A stretch of 64,000 nt of DNA, taken from Strongylocentrotus purpuratus. Lineage: Eukaryota; Echinodermata; Echinoidea; Camarodonta; Strongylocentrotidae. The stretch spans positions 113,501 through 177,500 of the forward strand of contig NW_022145540.1 in NCBI RefSeq assembly GCF_000002235.5, in the 5' to 3' direction. Positions 23,531 through 33,269 of this stretch are shown here, piece by piece (within the stretch, counting starts at the first letter, position 1; each line of letters begins with the position of its first letter). The notes under the pieces were generated by a model, which was not told the origin of the DNA, made no database searches, and saw only the letters and a program-made list of their open reading frames with translations. A program made the translations under genes and the position numbers.

Positions 23531-24754
23531 TTACCGGCCAGACATGACAGTATTCCGTGCAGCCCTACCAACGAAAACCCTCGACATCTCATTGAAGTCA
23601 TCTTCTGTTTTCAAGGTAGACTCCTCCAGGTTTGGACAGAGCTCTTTGATCCTGGCTATGGTGCCTTCGTCCAAGCCGCAGAAGCAATGCAGGACTCGTA
23701 GATGAGGAGCCGCTGACACCAACCTCATCAGCTCAGTCTTGAAGGACTCGGAACCCTTGGTCACCACTATGAAGACCTCCAGAGTGCGAGGGTAGAAGGT
23801 GGCCACGATTCCCACTTCATGATGGAGCTCCGACATAGTCCGCATGGCAAGCTCCGTCAGCGGAATCTGAGGATGCAAGATGTGTCTGATCTGATGCCGC
23901 TCAATCGTGTGATCAAAGAGTAAACTAACACGGAGTTTGGGTGAAGAAGCAATAAGTATGTCCCAGGCTTCTGCCGACAGGGGCTTGTGGTACTTCTCCT
24001 CACGTCGACAAGCAAGCGAAAGGTATTCCAGAGGTGTGTGGTCAGCCTCTGCAAAAGCCTTGAAGGCATCGTCGGATACAGATTTGTAGAAAGTACTGAG
24101 TTCACGCAGCTTCCTACATTTGCATACAAGATTCAGCATGTGCTCTGTACTGATGTGACTGGTGAGTGATTGATTCTGGATGTTGAGGACTTCAAGGTTT
24201 GGGTGATTATCTGCAATCAAAGCAAGTGTGCTATCACTAATTGATATTGCCAATTGGCTCAGATCGATCTTACGTAGCTGGTGGTGCATAGTCACCGAAG
24301 GGGCAGGGGGTCCAAACAGCAGTGCAAGACTGTTCATGAATTCCATTCCTTTGAAGAATAGGGGGTTGTCCGTTGTGAACTGTATGGTGATGTCCTGGAG
24401 CCTGCGTTCAGGGCTCTCGGCCAGACGATTTATCACCTCACAAGCGTTCCTGCGATTGTCCTCTCCTTTTTGATTCAGTACCACACAGACATTTCTGAGC
24501 TGGCTCCCGTAGAGGTCGAGGCACTTTAGCTGGCAGGAGTCAGACTCGCTGAAGAAATGAAACTTGAATCTCCGCCACAGAGACGGAGTGTCAAATGTTT
24601 CACTCCATGCTTTACATGCACAGGCAGCCTGAGAACGGTCACTCAGGTTTAGGAAAGAAAAGATGTTAACCAAGACGTGGTCCGGAAGATTAATCCATGG
24701 ACCCTCCTCTTCCTCTTCCTCTCCAATCTCAGATTCCACATTCACATTGTCCAT
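23531..24754 (-). CDS. FBXL8: FBXL8-like F-box protein
   Basis: A single coding exon of 407 aa reading from 24754 down to a TAA at 23531. Residues about 20-65 are an F-box (LPDHVLVNIFSFLNLSDRSQ, then ACKAWSETFDTPSLW), the SKP1-binding part of an SCF ubiquitin ligase. The rest resembles degenerate leucine-rich repeats of the FBXL3/FBXL8/FBXO33 group. It fits FBXL8 best: EAWDILIASSPKL, the IRHILHPQIPLTEL block and LRVLHCFCG near the C-terminus parallel human FBXL8 as I remember it, and the length is close (human about 374). It lacks the long Trp-ending tail of FBXL3 that reaches cryptochrome. The 5' UTR continues to 24778, where an acceptor (AGATCAG) links to an exon at 26131. The likely role is substrate selection for ubiquitination; the substrate is unknown. 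Confidence 0.88.
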   Translation of the reverse strand: MDNVNVESEIGEEEEEEGPWINLPDHVLVNIFSFLNLSDRSQAACACKAWSETFDTPSLWRRFKFHFFSESDSCQLKCLDLYGSQLRNVCVVLNQKGEDNRRNACEVINRLAESPERRLQDITIQFTTDNPLFFKGMEFMNSLALLFGPPAPSVTMHHQLRKIDLSQLAISISDSTLALIADNHPNLEVLNIQNQSLTSHISTEHMLNLVCKCRKLRELSTFYKSVSDDAFKAFAEADHTPLEYLSLACRREEKYHKPLSAEAWDILIASSPKLRVSLLFDHTIERHQIRHILHPQIPLTELAMRTMSELHHEVGIVATFYPRTLEVFIVVTKGSESFKTELMRLVSAAPHLRVLHCFCGLDEGTIARIKELCPNLEESTLKTEDDFNEMSRVFVGRAARNTVMSGR

Positions 24755-24896
24755 TTTGAGTCTGATTTATGGGCAAGTCTGATCTATTTAAAAAAAAACA
24801 GTAAAATAAAACATATATTATGTAAAGGATCATAGTCTACATACGTTTCAGGTAAATAAGAATTCAAAGGTAAAAATAAATGTTATCTCTGCATTT

Positions 24897-25432
24897 TTAA
24901 GGTACTATGTCCCATTTGCAGGCCCAAAACATGAAAAAGTTAAATTCCAATTGCATTTGAAAGATAATACTAATTTAGAACTTCCCTAAAAAAGGTAGGG
25001 CTTGAAAATGTCTTCAAGTGGGAAAATTATGACTATTAGTTGTCAAATCGAATTTAGGGCTATAGAGCCCAAAAGTAATAGTCTTGATTTTCAGACAATT
25101 GTACCGAATGGTCATACGTTTTATGCTGCGCAAAGATTAAATCAGTTTAATCTTGGCCATCACAAGAAGTGGGTTATTGATGTAGACAAATGATGTACTC
25201 TTTACAACTCTTTTCATGTATGTTATTACCAAAGAAGAAAAAAAGCCAGTCAGTCACTCAATAGTGTCTGACAGTAAAGTCTAGCAAATAAATGGGTTTC
25301 CTTGCATAATTTGAATATGACGACACTGTTAACGTTTAAATTTCACAGATAGGACATACATGACATATTCATAATTCCTGCAAAGTTCTACAGCATTTGA
25401 GGTTGGCTGCAAAAGGGACATGGTACCTTTAA
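24897..25432. mobile_element. TTAA-flanked non-autonomous element, family R1 copy 1
   Basis: The left end TTAAGGTACTATGTCCCATT and right end, an inverted copy ending GGGACATGGTACCTTTAA, form about 25-bp TIRs. TTAA is at 24897-24900 and 25429-25432. A second copy begins at 31519 with the same internal phrases (TTAGAACTTCCCT, AGTCAGTCACTCAATAGTGT, GTTTAAATTTCA). It sits in FBXL8 intron 1. The small + strand ORF inside it is not conserved between copies. Confidence 0.8.
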
Positions 25433-25465
25433 TGTCAAAAATATGTCAAACACATTTTAATTTTA

Positions 25466-25620
25466 GAAGAAGGAGGAGGAGGAGGAGGAGGAGGAGGAGG
25501 AGGAGGAGGAGGAGGAGGAGGAGGAAGAAGAGGAAGAAGAAGAAGAAAAAGAAGAAGAAGAAGAAGAAGAAGAAGAGGAAGAGGAAGAGGAAGAAGAAGA
25601 AGAATAGGAGAAGAAGAAAA
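25466..25620. repeat. (GGA)n/(GAA)n microsatellite
   Basis: About 150 bp of nearly pure GGA then GAA trinucleotides. Poly-Arg/Lys/Glu or Leu/Phe/Pro ORFs on either strand arise from this and are not genes. Confidence 0.97.
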
Positions 25621-26130
25621 CACATGAACCCTCTCAATTATTAGTCAATTGTAACCTAATATAGTAATATAACGCAAATAAAAGTGAGCACTTCGACTTT
25701 TTATTATTTTTTTTTACTCAATACCCCCCCCCCCCCTTCCCTGTTGAGCTACAAATTTCCATACGATCTCCCTCGAAGCAGTTCCCCAAAGTTGATCGTT
25801 GACAGCCCTGATTACAGAATTACCCATACCAGACAGTTATTTCTACATAGATACAAGATTAATTAATTGCCAGTCATTGCCAGTTATTTTGTGACGGTCT
25901 CTTTGTCTTTGACTCTGAGTCTCTGACACTTCTGATTATTCATTTGTTCATGTTCAGATAACATACAATCAATACGCATTAGCTACGTGTTGCTGCTGCT
26001 GGTGTGATAACGATCAACATGAATAATCTCCTCACTAGCTGTTCCATCTCACATTCTTAATCTCAGCTCTTCTCACCCAGGCAGTACCGGTATACTTTGT
26101 AACTAGATAAAAACATAGACAAAAACTTAC

Positions 26131-26215
26131 CAAACTAGGTGGGTAGAGAATAAGGAGGACACGTTCGCACTACACACCATTTTGCAACTGCTCGCCAATG
26201 CAGACCAAGAGGCGA
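26131..26215 (-). other. probable non-coding first exon of FBXL8
   Basis: On the - strand a strong donor, CTAGTTTG|GTAAGTTTTT, ends an exon at 26131. The next exon begins at 24778 with a good acceptor. The upstream edge is approximate. Confidence 0.45.
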
Positions 26216-26381
26216 TGAAGTAATGGGTTAAATATGGAATGGCATACCGGTTCGGGCTCTCTATGTATTTTACTGTGCCTGATCTGATCAAAAGTCGACA
26301 ATGTTTACGGAAGTGGTTGAAAGTTCACACGTACACCCGTAACGCGCGATACGTCGCGCGCGCGCGAGTAGCTCAGCTATC
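26216..26381. promoter_or_regulatory. probable bidirectional promoter (FBXL8 and small-ORF/TMEM64 transcript)
   Basis: About 170 bp separates the two divergent exons. It contains a dense CpG tract (GCGCGATACGTCGCGCGCGC.., about 26344-26367), rare in this AT-rich window. No TATA box is placed convincingly for either direction. Confidence 0.45.
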
Positions 26382-29300
26382 ATGCATATGGCGCAACAAA
26401 GTACCTGGGCAAAAGAGCTAGCTGTCAAACCTGTTTCAAAGTTAACTCAAGAAGAACACATCATATATCACGTCCAAGGACCAAGTGCACCGTTGCGAGG
26501 TATGTTCGACCACTTTAAACATATCAAGACCCTATTAATTTGTTGTTGTTACTTTATTTGGATGATTTACCTGAAAATGACGATGCATGATCATGATGAT
26601 GTCTGCCAAGGCAAAGGTGCCAGGATTTGATGAGTGGGATGCATCGCATCGATGGGCCGGGGTGGATGCGGATGAAGCTGGAGCAGGCAGGCAAAGATGC
26701 CTCAGCTCACTTCGCTTCGTGACTGTTCGGCAGTCAAGTGAATATAAATTGTGGTCTGTCGATTAAAAAGATTTTTTTTAAAACCTACATACATTAACAA
26801 AAATGAAAGAATGTTTAGGTTTTATCATAGATCTAGACTCTAGGACAGTAATTGGTATAGATTCTACCTTGATGATGGGCATAAATAAAAGATAGAGAAA
26901 ATATCCAAAATATAGAGTAGATCTAGACTAGAGTCGAGGCTAGAGGTCTATAGAGTCTAGATCATCATCATCTACTCGTGTAGACCTATTCATTTTTTAT
27001 TTGATAACATCATGAGCACGAGTTTCTGATTACAATGCAATGGATGATGTGATGATGATTTGTATTATGGATGAAGTAGACCGAAAGCTTCAGTCTCTAT
27101 ACCGTCGGTTGTTCCACTGAGACTACGTCTGGCTCCACTAGACCTCCGGTTATAGAGACAGAACGATCGCCTATGCCAGCCTATGTTGAAGATATCACGG
27201 CTAGATTTTAGCCGTTAGGCCCCTCCCACAAACATGAACAAACTTGCCACGGCCGTATTGTTATGCCCCCAAAATCCCCCAAAATGTCATTTTACCTCGT
27301 GCATATCCAATTTTACATTAGGCCTAGGCTATAATACATCGGTTCCACTTACTCACTTGATCCGTTTAATGGTCCCTTTTAAGGAAATTATGGGTCAAAA
27401 TCGACATCCATGTTGAAAATCTTGCAAGCCGTGTTAAACTCTCGCTGCCGTCAATCTCATTCCTTCTAGTCTACGCCGAAGGCAAAATGATTATGAAGGA
27501 AAAACTGTGCGCCATCTACACCTTCGTAATGGCGTTATCACAGTTTTTCCTTCATAATCATTTTTGCCTTCGGCGTAGACTAGAAGGGATGAGATTGACG
27601 GCAGCGAGAGTTTAACACGGCTTGCAAGATTTTCAACATGGATGTCGATTTTGACCCATAATTTCCTTAAAAGAGACCATTAAACGGATTATTTCAATCA
27701 AGTTAGTAAGTTGAACCGATGTATTATAGCCTAGGCCTAATGTAAAATTGGATATGCACGAGGTAAAATGACATTTTGGGGGATTTTGGGGGCATAACAA
27801 TACGGCCGTGGCAAGTTTGTTCATGTTTGTGGGAGGGGCCTAACGGCTAAAATCTAGCCGTGATATCTTCAACATAGGCTGTCATAGGCGATCGTTCAGT
27901 CTCTATAACCGGAGGTCTAGTGGAGCCAGACGTAGTCTCAGTGGAACAACCGACGGTATAGAGACTGAAGCTTTCGGTCTATGGATGAAGATGCTTGTAT
28001 TGTAACTTCTATAGTATAGAATAGTGGTGATGATGAAAACATTCTTTCAGATTTCTCAGTTTTATGTACAGAACTTTGGTTGTGATGATTCATCATTCAT
28101 AGATCATCTAAATCTAAATGAACATAATTCATCTCTAATTTACTAAACACATATGAAGGGGTGACCAAAGTTCGCGGACATTTTAGAACATATTACAAAA
28201 TGTGATATTCGATCTATGATTTCTCACATTCTACACAACTTTATTCATTTCAATTATTACCAAATGGACGGCAAAGTTTTTTACTACAGATTGGTTAAAC
28301 TAGAAAAATTTACCGTCGAAGGATTTCGGAGATATCGCGATCTAAAAATTCGATGTCCGATCGTGCGCGCGTGCTGCATCTAAAAAAGTCATAAAAACAA
28401 TGAGACCTAACTTCACGCACGGTGGTTTACAGTTGATTTATCAAAAAATGCAATCCATCAAAAATAAGGTAATATCATAATTTGCAAGGCAAGATATCGT
28501 ACAATCAGTTCGTACCACTCTTTACTTACAATTTTCAGGATTTCCGATCTCAAAATGAAGATTTCCAGACCCTTATCGGTAAGTTGATAATTTTTCGGAA
28601 CGGACGCAAATAACTGCAAAATTTGCCGATCTTTTGTCAATATTTTCACAATTTCGCAACCAATTCTAAAGAAAATTTCGTTTCTGGGTAATTTTAAGAC
28701 CCTCTTTCCATTGGTGATATCAGATTTTCGAAATCTTACCGATTTTTTGAGAAAGCGAACTTTGGTCACACCACCATACAAATCTGCTAAAAAAAAATTA
28801 ATGAGGTTTTTAAAAACTAATACCGGTAAACTCATTATAGACTCTAGAGGTCTATACTTGTACAAATTTACAAGAGCAAAGTTATTTAGCATAGTGTCAT
28901 GTGAGGTTTGTAGGCTTTGGAATTGTGAGCTCTATATTTCCAAATAAATAATTGGCAAAAACATTTGTATGGATTGATTAATAAAAGAGATTTGACATTT
29001 TGACATGATGACACCTTCAGTCAGATAAGATACATTTAAGGTGGATTTAGTCAAAATGTAATAGTTAGCTAGGTGAATCACAAATCTATTTCTGTCATTA
29101 TAACTAAGAAAATGAGAGTTTATGAAACTCTGTAATTCTGTATATAGAGAAAATATTAGAGAGGAGCTCGCATGATACGTCACAGTGTTGCCAATTTGTG
29201 TTTCACTGATTACAACTTTAAAACTTCATAACCTTAGAACTGACTTTTAATCAGTTTTTGCTCAAACTTTCACTGACCTAGCTGTTAATTTCTCTCATTT

Positions 29301-32300
29301 TACTGCCTTTATTAAAACCAGCTTGATATCAGGGTGGACTTCCTCGTTAAAGGCTTCGTTTAACAATGTTAAATTTGAGATGCATGGCCCCACGTGTCAT
29401 CAATGTCTGTGATATGGTGTAATATTAAAGCTCTAAAAAATGCGCTTCAAAATGATCATGAAGTGCCTCAAAAAAGTGAAAATCTTTGACTGACCGGTTT
29501 TACCATACTCATTTCCCCCGATAGACTGTAGTGTTATATAAACCGTTAGAAAAACAGAAAATTTGATTTTGATTTCTACTCAGGAATATCCTGATAATCA
29601 GACAGGCGATCAGCTTGTAAAAGTCATGGGGTTCCTGACTGACCTAAAGGTTTATAATTATTGCAGCTTGAGCTAAATCCAGGACTTTGTTTCAGAATCT
29701 GTGACAATGTTACAGAGTCACTTTAAGTATTATAATAAACATGATAGAGCATTGTTTGCTGTTTAAGAACAATGCTCTCTTGTTTTATACAGAATGTTAT
29801 GAGAGTAAATGAATAGGGAAGTTGATTGAGCCGCATGGCAATGCCATAATATGGCATCATGACAAATTAAAATAGTTGGATCCCAGGCTTCCCAGCCAAA
29901 GCTCTTTTCTCCTTTCTTCATTATGGGATATTAAAATAAATGTGATGGGCTTAATTTACTTAATGGACTCAATGCAAATTATGAAAGTGACAATGACTAT
30001 TCAGAACTTCAGATGATTATTTAATTATCATTTAATCAATCAATTCAATCACTTATCATGATAATGATGTAATTTATAATCTCTTTTTCCTCTCTACTGT
30101 CACACTTCTGCCTCTATATAATTGTTTCTAATTGTTCTCTACTTTCTGTCTCGTCTCTCCCTTTCTCTCTATTTTTGTGAGCCAATTAGTTTTTTTAAAT
30201 ACATTTTACCGGTACCTTGTAAACTCCATGAAATTCAGCCCTAATTTGGCTGCCATGTGGAATTCTAAATACCAATACCAAACTGATGATATTATGTGAC
30301 AAATGTGATTTTGGTAGAAATTGGAAAAAAATAAGAGAGGAGTGATGAGGAGGCACTCGTAGTCATACTCGTAGGTGCACAACTCTATGGGATTTTATAC
30401 GTGCACAATGCAAAACAAAAGGTGCTGCTCTCTGTACTAATGTAAAAGACACACAACAGTCAATGTCAGCAGGGTCAGACTGACAGTTATCAAGTAATTT
30501 GTTTCAGGGTCTTCTGCAAATTTGGAGTTTTCAAGATGTGAAAGAAGTATTTAATGCTCATATAGTCTCTTTCCTATGATCTACTCTAGACTAGTCCACA
30601 CAACACCTACATAAATTCAGAAGTCGTTCTCACAGGAAAACACGTGTTGGAGTACAATGTTATCTTAGAATGATATCCTTGATTTTATCCTTAATAAGAA
30701 AATAGATGGAGAAATCAGACTGATAGTCCTGTCATGTGATAGTCATGGTCCAAATCTACTGCCTGATATCAGTATGGTCTCTGTGTGACAGTTGTATTGC
30801 AGAATGTGGTTTTCAGCATTTAAAAAAAAAAAAAACTTATTTTGGTGATGCAAACAAACCATCTACTGCATGTTACTCTATACAGAATCAATTTTATAAG
30901 CCAATATTTCTAAAAAAAATGTGGCTCCTAAATCAAAACTCAATATCATCTTTATACAATTTTAACAGCTACAGTGTAGGCTATTCTGCTTGAAAGTATG
31001 AGGTAGACCTTAAATATTCACAGTAATGTACTTTCTGTAATTGTGTCACATGATCATGGACCAGTGTGTAATGTGCCTAGAGTTTTATACAATGTATGTT
31101 TAATGCTTGACCTTGTGAAGTGCCTCAATGCAAATTAATGCATTCCCCTGTTACAAATAATTGTATCTCAATACTATATATAGTCAGAATGGTAATTACT
31201 GTACATACAGTATTGCTATTGCTATTGTATGCAGTTGCTAGGTAGGACAAACATTATGGCTTAATTAGTGGCTTACCCTGCCTAACAACACTGCAGTTTG
31301 TATTCTGACTATTGAAATACAATTGAAATAATTTGTATTGAGGCTCAGCCTATTGGCCTAGTGTGCACCCACTTTTGAAACCCATTGTCATAGCTTAAAT
31401 GCAAAACAAAAATTGTCCTCTCAATTGTGTCTTATTTTGGAATAGAGTACCTGCCCCTTTACAAGAAACTCCTAGAACTACATGTAGCTGCCCCTGCTTC
31501 ATGATACATGCAATGTGATTAAAGGTACTATGTCCCATTTGCAGGCCAAATATTGAAAAAGTTATATTCCAACGGCATTTGAAAGACAATACTAATTTAG
31601 AACTTCCCTCAAAGCAAAGGGGCTTGAAAATGTCTTTTTGTGGGAAAAATAACGACCGTTAGTTGTTGAATCGAATTTAGCGATTGCGGTCTTTTTATTA
31701 AATAGTCTGATTTTCAGACCCTTGTCCCGAATGGTCGTACATTTTTTTTCAACGATTCAATCAATTCAATTGTGGCCATAACAAGAAGTGTGTTACTGAT
31801 GTAGACAAATGCTCATCATGCTCGTGTACCCTTTACAGCTATTTTATGTATGTTATTTCCAAAGAAAAAAGGCAGTCAGTCACTCAATAGTGTCTGAGAG
31901 TGAAGTCTAGAAAGTAAACAGGTTTCCTTGCATAATTTCAATTCTAAGACACTGCTAACGTTTAAATTTCATTTTGCGTGACATAGTCATAATTCCTGCA
32001 AAGTTATATAGAACTTGATATTGGCCGCAAAAAAACAAGAGGGAGTCTGCACAATATATATACTGATAGGCCAGCGTGTGAAAAGTGAATTGATTGGTCT
32101 AGCGTTATTGACTCAGAAGTCAAAACACATATATGAGTTTGATTGACCCCCACTGATCAACTATTTATTTTTATGTTTATTTAAGATAGTAGGCCCTATC
32201 TCTATGGATGAAATCCACCTTGCAAACAGTGATTGTTGCTATGTCAGACAAGCTTACAAAAGCTTCCAGGGCACAAAAAATATGACTTGTCATATTACTT

Positions 32301-32650
32301 TTCGATCATATCATTGATTTCTGGACACCAAATCGGGGAATGGAGACAATATTAAATCATTCATTTACAAAGCATGACTATGGCAGTGCCCTTTGACCCT
32401 CTTTCATATTTTCAAGTGTTTTTCTTGAACTAACATCATTGCCCATTGAATTGTAGTAGTTTCATTTTCACCCACAACTAACAAGCTTAAGCCATCCGGT
32501 AATTATAGGCTTACAGGCGGGTTAATAATTGTTATAATGTGTATGATGTGCAGTACTGGTGATGTGTGTTCATGTAAATTTTTGTTAAATATGTTTTCAA
32601 TGTCATTTTCTTTTTTTTTCTTTATAGATGTGGATCTCCTCTCAGCGTAA
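26382..32650 (+). CDS. putative 46-aa small protein encoded by two exons
   Basis: Exon 26382-26499 opens with ATG (a second ATG at 26388) and ends in a donor, GCGAG|GTATG, in phase 1. Exon 2 begins at 32628 after a polypyrimidine tract and TTTATAG, and adds D-VDLLSA then TAA at 32648-32650. The predicted peptide is soluble and charged; parts read QQSTWAKELAVKP and QEEHIIYHVQGPSAPLR. I do not recognise a family. It may be a real microprotein, or an upstream ORF on the TMEM64 mRNA, since exon 2 runs uninterrupted into the TMEM64 start at 33270. The splice is inferred only from consensus and the short open frame. Confidence 0.4.
27077..27981. mobile_element. foldback element, 430-bp arms, 9-bp target duplications
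   Basis: Arms 27077-27508 and 27538-27981 are inverted copies differing by only a few substitutions and one 9-nt indel (extra TGAAATAAT in the right arm). The spacer is about 30 nt. Termini TAGACCGAAAGCTTCAG and CTGAAGCTTTCGGTCTA are exact. TGGATGAAG flanks both sides (27068-27076 and 27982-27990). A 9-bp duplication with very long TIRs fits a Mutator-like (MULE) foldback. Identical 60-aa ORFs on opposite strands are simply the two arms. Confidence 0.9.
28161..28769. mobile_element. TIR element with GTGACCAAAGTTCGC ends
   Basis: GTGACCAAAGTTCGC at 28161-28175 is perfectly inverted at 28755-28769. The 609-bp element lacks a transposase. The 144-aa reverse-strand ORF overlapping it has no recognisable domain and crosses the element boundary. 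Confidence 0.7.
29200..29346 (-). repeat. dispersed repeat family R3, copy 2 (reverse)
   Basis: On the reverse strand it reads GAAGTCCACCCTGATATCAAG.., as in copies 4184 and 48593. It directly abuts R2 copy 2, with the joint at a TTAA. Confidence 0.6.
29347..29726 (+). repeat. dispersed repeat family R2, copy 2
   Basis: TTAA at 29347-29350 and 29723-29726 bounds an uninterrupted copy (AAAGGCTTCGTTTAAC at the left, GAGTCACTTTAA at the right). It serves as the empty-site reference showing that 11838-12219 is an insertion in copy 1. Confidence 0.75.
31151..31338. mobile_element. palindromic MITE family P, copy 2 (diverged)
   Basis: Same order of motifs as 21454-21632, but the arms have diverged and no longer pair perfectly. 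Confidence 0.65.
31519..32040. mobile_element. TTAA-flanked element family R1, copy 2 (right end eroded)
   Basis: It begins TTAAAGGTACTATGTCCCATT and follows copy 1 (24897-25432) in colinear blocks up to about 32035, where the right TIR (GGGACATGGTACC) is missing. Confidence 0.75.
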
Positions 32651-33269
32651 AGTATGACTTGGACATGGATCTTATGGCCGTGCTGTGATTGAAAGCGATA
32701 TTCATCATAACTGATTTGGAATGTCAGATGATGGAGATCTCATCTTTTAAGTGTAGTGTCTGCAGTTTATGCTGAGGGAAGCACTTTGCACAAGAATACC
32801 GACAGGGGAAGCATGAACGAGTAGTGAAAAAAATGATGAGATTAAATATTGATGAATCACTTCACCCAAACATTAAAAAATGCAGCTCTTTAGCTGCACA
32901 GCTGAGCATGAAATCTATAATATTGGAGGTGTATTGACATTTGCAGTTACAACGTTGCATTGAGTCTGCATGAACGCACCAGCATATGCCCTATGTGGCA
33001 TTTGTGTCAGTTAATGTAAACATTTCCTGATTGTTTTAAGCTTTAAGATAACAATCCAGATAACGCTATCGCTTTTCAGGAGATCGCTCTATAATCTATA
33101 TTGTCCGGCAGAAGAACATTGTGGCTTTCTGCGTTGACATGTGACCTACAAGGAGGGGTGGTGATATTTCTTGATAACATTGGTTTAATAGAAGTCACTG
33201 TAGTAGCTAGCAGCTAGAAATAGACTAGCTGCATTGTCAAACAGTACGGCACCAATTAGTAGCTGCAAC

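Noticed and set aside
25420..25644. Long Arg/Lys-rich and Leu/Phe/Pro ORFs on both strands
   Set aside because: Translation of a GGA/GAA microsatellite.
27234..27824. Two identical 60-aa ORFs on opposite strands
   Set aside because: They are the two arms of the foldback element; no domain.
28458..28892. 144-aa - strand ORF
   Set aside because: Crosses the right boundary of the TIR element at 28769; no transposase motif.
29744..29776. Short hairpin AGAGCATTGTT..AACAATGCTCT as a microRNA precursor
   Set aside because: An 11-bp stem is too short for a pre-miRNA and there is no extended pairing.
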